From a virus, in the IMG/VR virus record IMGVR_UViG_3300044701_003953, positions 1 to 64,000 of that record: a stretch of DNA of 64,000 bases. The stretch is one strand, 5' to 3'. The notes under the pieces are model-generated. The model saw only the letters and a program-made list of their open reading frames with translations. It did no database searches and was not told the origin of the DNA. The position numbers and the translations under genes are program-made. Below, piece after piece: positions 60,457 to 64,000 of this stretch (the stretch's first letter is position 1; each line of letters opens with the position of its first letter).

Positions 60457-60545
60457 GAGTGTACTATCTTGTAGCCGCGATAGCGTATGTCGTACCGCAT
60501 GGATGCGACTGCCTGTTCGCAGACTTCACGACTGGGCAGATCCAT
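60432..60545 (-). CDS. Candidate small ORF bridging plcP and agt, 37 aa
   Basis: An open frame MDLPSREVCEQAVASMRYDI... of 37 codons begins inside the last codons of plcP and ends inside the first codons of agt, in a different frame from both. It could couple translation of the two genes or be chance. No strong ribosome site is visible. Confidence 0.3.
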   Translation of the reverse strand: MDLPSREVCEQAVASMRYDIRYRGYKIVHSCEKKSSS

Positions 60546-61365
60546 TTGTATCGTTGCTGGTCGATCTTGGGGATTTGTAAGGCTTACTGCTACTAGTATC
60601 AGTGTCCACATCGTCGTGCTCTTTGGTCCAGGTCACTATCTCCCAGCGACCGTCGTAGTGTTCGACAAGGGCAGTCATTGATTCCACCCAATCTCCATCG
60701 TTCATGTATGTGACGCCGTCTATTTCTTTGATCTCAGCGTGATGTATGTGTCCGCAGATAACACCATCAAAGCCACGCTTCTTACAGTATGCGGCAAGGT
60801 TCTTTTCAAATTGAAATATGAAGTCTATGGCTTTTTTCACACGTCCTTTGAGATACTTACTCAACGACCAATAACCAAATCCCATGCGATGTCGTATCCA
60901 ATTAAACTTGCTGTTTAACATCAACACAAAGTCATAGGCCTTGTCGCCTAAAAAGCTGATCCATGGGGCTAGTCTAGTGATACCATCGAAGAGATCACCG
61001 TGTGTGACTAGATAGTGCCGTCCATCTACACCTATGTGTTCGCACTGATTGACCACTTCAATATTGCCAAAGTTGATGCCGTAGGGCATGAGCGGTCTAA
61101 GGAATTCGTCATGATTACCAGCCACATATATGACTCGTGTGCCACGCTTGGCATGACCCATGACACGTCGTACTACATTGGTATGGCTTTGTTTCCAACG
61201 CCATTTGTTTTGCTGTATCCTCCAAGCATCAATGATATCTCCTACTAGGTAAAGCGTTTCACAGGTATGATGTTTGAGGAAGTTGTTTAATTGATTGGCT
61301 TTACAGTCCCGCGTACCAAGATGCACATCAGATATGAATATAGATCTGTAAGTTTGTTGCGGCAT
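60526..61365 (-). CDS. plcP: PlcP-like phospholipase C (metallophosphoesterase)
   Basis: 279 residues. All metallophosphoesterase metal motifs are present: D13-x-H15 (ISDVHLGT), G42-D43 (LVGDIIDAWR), G-N84-H85-D86 (VAGNHDEFLR), H122 (LVTHGDLFD) and GHIHH (205-209). The flanking sequence (HTNVVRRVMGHAKRGTRVIY) is of the PlcP type, often misannotated as UDP-2,3-diacylglucosamine diphosphatase (LpxH), which is the main alternative. PlcP cleaves phospholipid head groups to diacylglycerol under phosphate starvation. The last 30 residues are a Ser/Thr/Lys tail beyond the family core. AGTAAATA lies 6 nt before the ATG. Confidence 0.8.
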   Translation of the reverse strand: MPQQTYRSIFISDVHLGTRDCKANQLNNFLKHHTCETLYLVGDIIDAWRIQQNKWRWKQSHTNVVRRVMGHAKRGTRVIYVAGNHDEFLRPLMPYGINFGNIEVVNQCEHIGVDGRHYLVTHGDLFDGITRLAPWISFLGDKAYDFVLMLNSKFNWIRHRMGFGYWSLSKYLKGRVKKAIDFIFQFEKNLAAYCKKRGFDGVICGHIHHAEIKEIDGVTYMNDGDWVESMTALVEHYDGRWEIVTWTKEHDDVDTDTSSSKPYKSPRSTSNDTNGSAQS

Positions 61366-61371
61366 AACAAA

Positions 61372-61379
61372 TATTTACT
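61372..61379 (-). promoter_or_regulatory. Phage-type promoter word before plcP
   Basis: The minus strand reads AGTAAATA, 6 nt before the plcP ATG, the same start-proximal layout as several phage virion genes. Confidence 0.4.
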
Positions 61380-61917
61380 CTTTCTGCTTTGCGACAAATA
61401 ACTTACTATGACCGTTTCATTACAAGATCCGCATATGCGGATCTATCGCTTTCGCTATTCGCTCAGCGATGTTTTTTCTAAATTAGAACTATTGTTTGTT
61501 TTTAAGTATCATCCAGATTAAGCAGCCACACTTCGCCCCTTGCGGGGCGAAAAAGGTTTTACTAGCATCATCCGAGTAGCACAACCACTTAGCGTTGGAA
61601 CTATGATTGACTATATTTTAATATAAACAATCGCGCAGGCGGTCATCCGGTACCTGCTCATCCCGTCTTCCTATGACGGCGGGGTCTACGACATACGCTA
61701 ACACATCGCAGAGCCGTGTGAGTATCGTTGTAATCTCACATCTTTTAGCCTTGATAAAAGAACATTTGTCTTACAGCGAAACCAGTTGATAAAGGCATAT
61801 CTGGTCATCGTCCTGTCAAGGATAGTCGCTGTATGCTCGCGGCGGCGGCGAGACTTCGGTCCCCGTGATCCAAAGATCCGGTTATCGTCGGCACCCGATG
61901 TTGGCCGGTGCTAGCCT
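61380..61917. ncRNA. 538 bp structured non-coding region
   Basis: No supported gene. It holds a perfect 20 bp palindrome (61425-61444, AGATCCGCAT/ATGCGGATCT) and an 8 bp GC-rich hairpin (61532-61539 with 61544-61551, TTCGCCCC/GGGGCGAA, loop TTGC). It also holds 6 bp hairpins at 61717-61740 (TGTGAG/CTCACA) and 61742-61760 (CTTTTA/TAAAAG), and a 5 bp stem CTCGC/GCGAG near 61840. The density of hairpins suggests one or more small RNAs or a replication/packaging site. A stop-free minus-strand frame crosses 61620-61770 but has no ATG. Confidence 0.35.
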
Positions 61918-62367
61918 TTACTCGCTGATGATATTTTTAAGTTTGCCCTTGATGTGGGAGCCATGTACACGGACTTGTATGTGTCCGTTATAGTATTCGT
62001 TGGATTCTAAGACTTGGTGTCGGAATTGTTCTCTTGCTTCGATGTAACTGCATTCGGCCTTGCTGTAACAGTAATAGAGTATCTCCCTGGTAAAGTTTTC
62101 GGGACCTAGCGTTTCTACATCTCGGTTTAGTTCGTCGTTTGAGCCATAATAAGTCTGCCAGTCTGAATCGATTTTTGATTTGATGCGTTTTTTCTTTTTA
62201 GTGCCATTCTTCAGTTTAACAGTTCGATAAGTGGTTTTTGAGAATTTTGCCAGTTTTTTGCCTATGTATTTCCTACCTGATACTCGATTCGTGATGAGAT
62301 AGACGAAGCCTACACAATCGTCGGGCAAAGATTCTACGGGTGAGTTCTCGAAAAGCCACATGGACAT
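61918..62367 (-). CDS. SegE-like GIY-YIG endonuclease domain protein
   Basis: 149 residues. The GIY-YIG core is GFVYLITNRVSGRKYIGKK, followed by basic loops (KNGTKKKKRIKSK), WQTYYGSNDELNRDVETLGPENF and a helix CSYIEAREQFRHQVL with a conserved Glu. This fits the SegE-like phage endonuclease family, which includes mobile DNA-cutting enzymes. The first of two close ATG codons was taken. It is downstream of the hypothetical 156-residue gene. Confidence 0.75.
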   Translation of the reverse strand: MSMWLFENSPVESLPDDCVGFVYLITNRVSGRKYIGKKLAKFSKTTYRTVKLKNGTKKKKRIKSKIDSDWQTYYGSNDELNRDVETLGPENFTREILYYCYSKAECSYIEAREQFRHQVLESNEYYNGHIQVRVHGSHIKGKLKNIISE

Positions 62368-62391
62368 CCATAGTTATCGTTTTATCGTTGA

Positions 62392-62862
62392 TCATAGATT
62401 TTTTTCGTAGATCCAGCCAAGATGTTCGGTTTCGTGTATCCAGGTGTAGATGGGAAACGTCACGGGCAACACCCATTCTCCGTTCCAACCTAGGTAATCA
62501 CCGCGGATCGCGGGTTCTAACACTATGCCTTGCTGTTCGCAGGTTCTGCGATATGCTTCAGGATAACGCGGATAGTATAAGGCCTGCTGACGGAAACTGT
62601 CAAAATTCATGCCTTCGAACCCGATACCTTCTATGATCACGGCCTTGTCGAGATCCTGTTCGACTACTGTATCGCCGTCCCTTTTGTTGTAGAACTCCAC
62701 GACCAAGAGATGGTCTCCATGTCCTCCGGAGACATCAAAAGTCTTGACGTGGTGATGATCGAGCTCGCCGCGGAACAATACTTGATCGTCCCAACGGATT
62801 TCGATCTCGGGATAGTCGTCCCACCATACGGGTTTTAGAGTGATATCAATGACGGTATCCAT
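62392..62862 (-). CDS. Hypothetical protein, 156 aa, carbohydrate-binding-like N-terminus
   Basis: The N-terminal 80 residues are beta-rich (MDTVIDITLKPVWWDD, VLFRGELDHHHVKTFDV, HLLVVEFYNKRDGDTVVEQDL), resembling a jelly-roll. The C-terminus is GWNGEWVLPVTFPIYTWIHETEHLGWIYE. It overlaps the 3' end of the radical SAM gene by 17 bp and has an AAGGA site. It may work with that enzyme. No family was named. Confidence 0.6.
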   Translation of the reverse strand: MDTVIDITLKPVWWDDYPEIEIRWDDQVLFRGELDHHHVKTFDVSGGHGDHLLVVEFYNKRDGDTVVEQDLDKAVIIEGIGFEGMNFDSFRQQALYYPRYPEAYRRTCEQQGIVLEPAIRGDYLGWNGEWVLPVTFPIYTWIHETEHLGWIYEKNL

Positions 62863-64000
62863 ATATCCTTAACCAATCTGTTGCTTCAGGTAAAAAATCT
62901 TCGACGGTCTTGTCGTGGAGCTCATCCTGCTCGCTGAGCCTAGCAGCCATATCTCGGCGTAGTTCATCGGCTCCTGCCGGTTCAGGTCTCCGCAAGTGTC
63001 GTATCAACGCTTCTGCTTCGTTCTTTAATGTGATCTCGACGTTGTTGGGATTCTTGGTATTGTTGAATCTTTCACCTTGTATCTGTATGCTGTCTGCGAA
63101 ATCCTGTAAGTGCTGTATAGTATATGCTTTGAGATCCTCGGGCAAGAGATCTGACAACATCCATCTTGGACGATTTGGGTAGCTGGCATCGATGGGGATA
63201 CGACGATCCAGGGCGTGTTTCAGTAGCGTGTGGTATCTTAATACTGATAATGCTGTAGGTACTGTACGGAAAGTCCATTGTACTTCTGGCATAGCATCTC
63301 TCATATCATCCACATTACGCAGGATCTGTGTGATGTCTGCGCCTTGCCGCAGATAATCGTTGGCACGGTCTGCTGTTTCGATGCTGACGCCAATCTCTAC
63401 TCGTTTGAAGATACGCAAGAGATCATGATATTTTGAGTAGTTGATACTACCGTTGGTAGTGAACGACAAGTTTAACCAAGTCATCTTTTTGTCGGCAAAC
63501 ATCTTCAGCAGATCTCGGAAACGCTCAATGAGTTCAGGTTCTCCGCCGATGATGTGTACTACACGAACCGACTCGTAATTTACATCGAACCAGTCAACGA
63601 AACGCTGCCAAGCCACCGGATCCTGCGTCCATGGCTCTAACTTGTAGTCGATAGGAATCCATCCCATCTTCCGTTGATCTTGTGCCACACGGCTAGATGC
63701 TTCGGGCGGACAAAACTTACAGCTGAAATTACAAGTGGTACCGATGTTGAGATGTAGGCTGGCTATGCGGGTAACAGTCTCTCCGTCGTTGTTGGCGCTG
63801 TAATCAAAATACCCTTTGTGCGGACTCTGCTCAAAACTACGGTCAAACTGTCGCTGGAAGATCACCGACTTGAGATTTTCTTTCTGTCTCGCAGATGTAT
63901 AACCGGCAGCATCTTTCATCTGGCACATGCGGCACATAGGATCCACGGTATCACCTAATTTGATCCTGCGCTTTTCCCGCATGCGACTGCTGTTCCAATA
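62846..64000 (-). CDS. Radical SAM protein (partial, runs off the right edge)
   Basis: At least 384 residues. The cluster motif is CNFSCKFC (Cys84, 88, 91 from the ATG at 63982), followed by HIIGGEPEL. N-terminal CRMCQMKDAAGYTSARQ matches the auxiliary-cysteine region of phage twitch-type radical SAM proteins. The frame is open to the window edge (YWNSSR before that ATG), and in this family such residues belong to the protein, so the true start is probably outside. The substrate is unknown; it differs strongly in sequence from the radical SAM protein at 6845-8116. Confidence 0.85.
   Translation of the reverse strand, partial: YWNSSRMREKRRIKLGDTVDPMCRMCQMKDAAGYTSARQKENLKSVIFQRQFDRSFEQSPHKGYFDYSANNDGETVTRIASLHLNIGTTCNFSCKFCPPEASSRVAQDQRKMGWIPIDYKLEPWTQDPVAWQRFVDWFDVNYESVRVVHIIGGEPELIERFRDLLKMFADKKMTWLNLSFTTNGSINYSKYHDLLRIFKRVEIGVSIETADRANDYLRQGADITQILRNVDDMRDAMPEVQWTFRTVPTALSVLRYHTLLKHALDRRIPIDASYPNRPRWMLSDLLPEDLKAYTIQHLQDFADSIQIQGERFNNTKNPNNVEITLKNEAEALIRHLRRPEPAGADELRRDMAARLSEQDELHDKTVEDFLPEATDWLRIYGYRH

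Noticed and set aside
61380-61420. Pho box upstream of plcP
   Set aside because: GGTCATA and TTGTCGC half-sites can be picked out, but their spacing is 17 bp rather than the expected 11, so the match is not convincing.
61620-61770. Stop-free minus-strand frame of about 50 codons
   Set aside because: No ATG, no ribosome site, and overlaps hairpins; a GTG start would leave about 28 residues with no recognisable family.

Overview
The window is a piece of a T4-like (straboviral/kyanoviral type) contractile-tailed phage genome, very probably assembled from an aquatic sample. The evidence is a near-complete T4 morphogenesis set with aquatic-type proteins: terminase gp16/gp17, portal gp20, protease gp21, scaffold gp22, capsid gp23, neck gp13/gp14, sheath stabiliser gp15, sheath gp18, tube gp19, head completion gp4, tape measure and hub gp26. 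There are also T4-type replication/recombination genes (uvsX, uvsY, gp32, dNMP kinase gp1). Almost all genes lie on the minus strand, tightly packed with ATGA/TAATG overlaps. T4-like late promoter words (TATAAATA and relatives) and strong hairpin terminators separate the units. Cargo genes with a betaproteobacterial look (TorF-type porin - PII - AmtB order, a lysine/alanine-rich periplasmic peptide, PlcP/Agt) make a freshwater or marine betaproteobacterium a plausible host. That is inference, not proof.

Layout, left to right: 1-659, non-coding and highly structured, with two homologous long stem-loops and a terminator. 660-6395, a minus-strand metabolic/modification run: CysM-like, MazG-like, DUF3050, 2OG oxygenase-like, PD-(D/E)XK-like protein, nucleotidyltransferase-cupin fusion, methyltransferase. 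6392-10476, uvsY, a radical SAM protein, uvsX and gp32. 10582-16277, packaging (gp17, gp16) and hypothetical, probably virion-associated, proteins. 16360-17307, a TRAP DctP-like binding protein without signal peptide. 17428-23475, head completion, tube initiator/cap, tube and sheath. 23577-31455, HNH-like gene, dNMP kinase, neck and sheath-stabiliser genes, Nudix. 31541-46557, a 15 kb fibre/adhesin region including a 1333-residue protein with about a hundred GNVTG/GDLTG-type units and a PKD-domain protein. 46639-54760, capsid, scaffold, protease, portal and tape measure. 54833-56625, plus-strand hub genes and a glycosyltransferase.

The most unusual part is 56.67-61.37 kb: two host-derived nutrient modules side by side on the minus strand. 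One is an ammonium-uptake operon (TorF-like outer membrane protein, PII regulator with the uridylylatable Tyr51, AmtB with both channel histidines). The other is a PlcP-Agt pair. In bacteria, PlcP cleaves phospholipid head groups and Agt glycosylates the resulting diacylglycerol, replacing phospholipids by glycolipids during phosphate starvation. A phage carrying both could draw on membrane phosphate and external ammonium for virion synthesis. The plcP start is preceded by a phage-type TAAATA promoter word, which suggests it runs on the phage programme.

61.37-61.92 kb is a second structured non-coding stretch. The window ends with a SegE-like GIY-YIG protein, a hypothetical protein and a second radical SAM protein that runs off the right edge.
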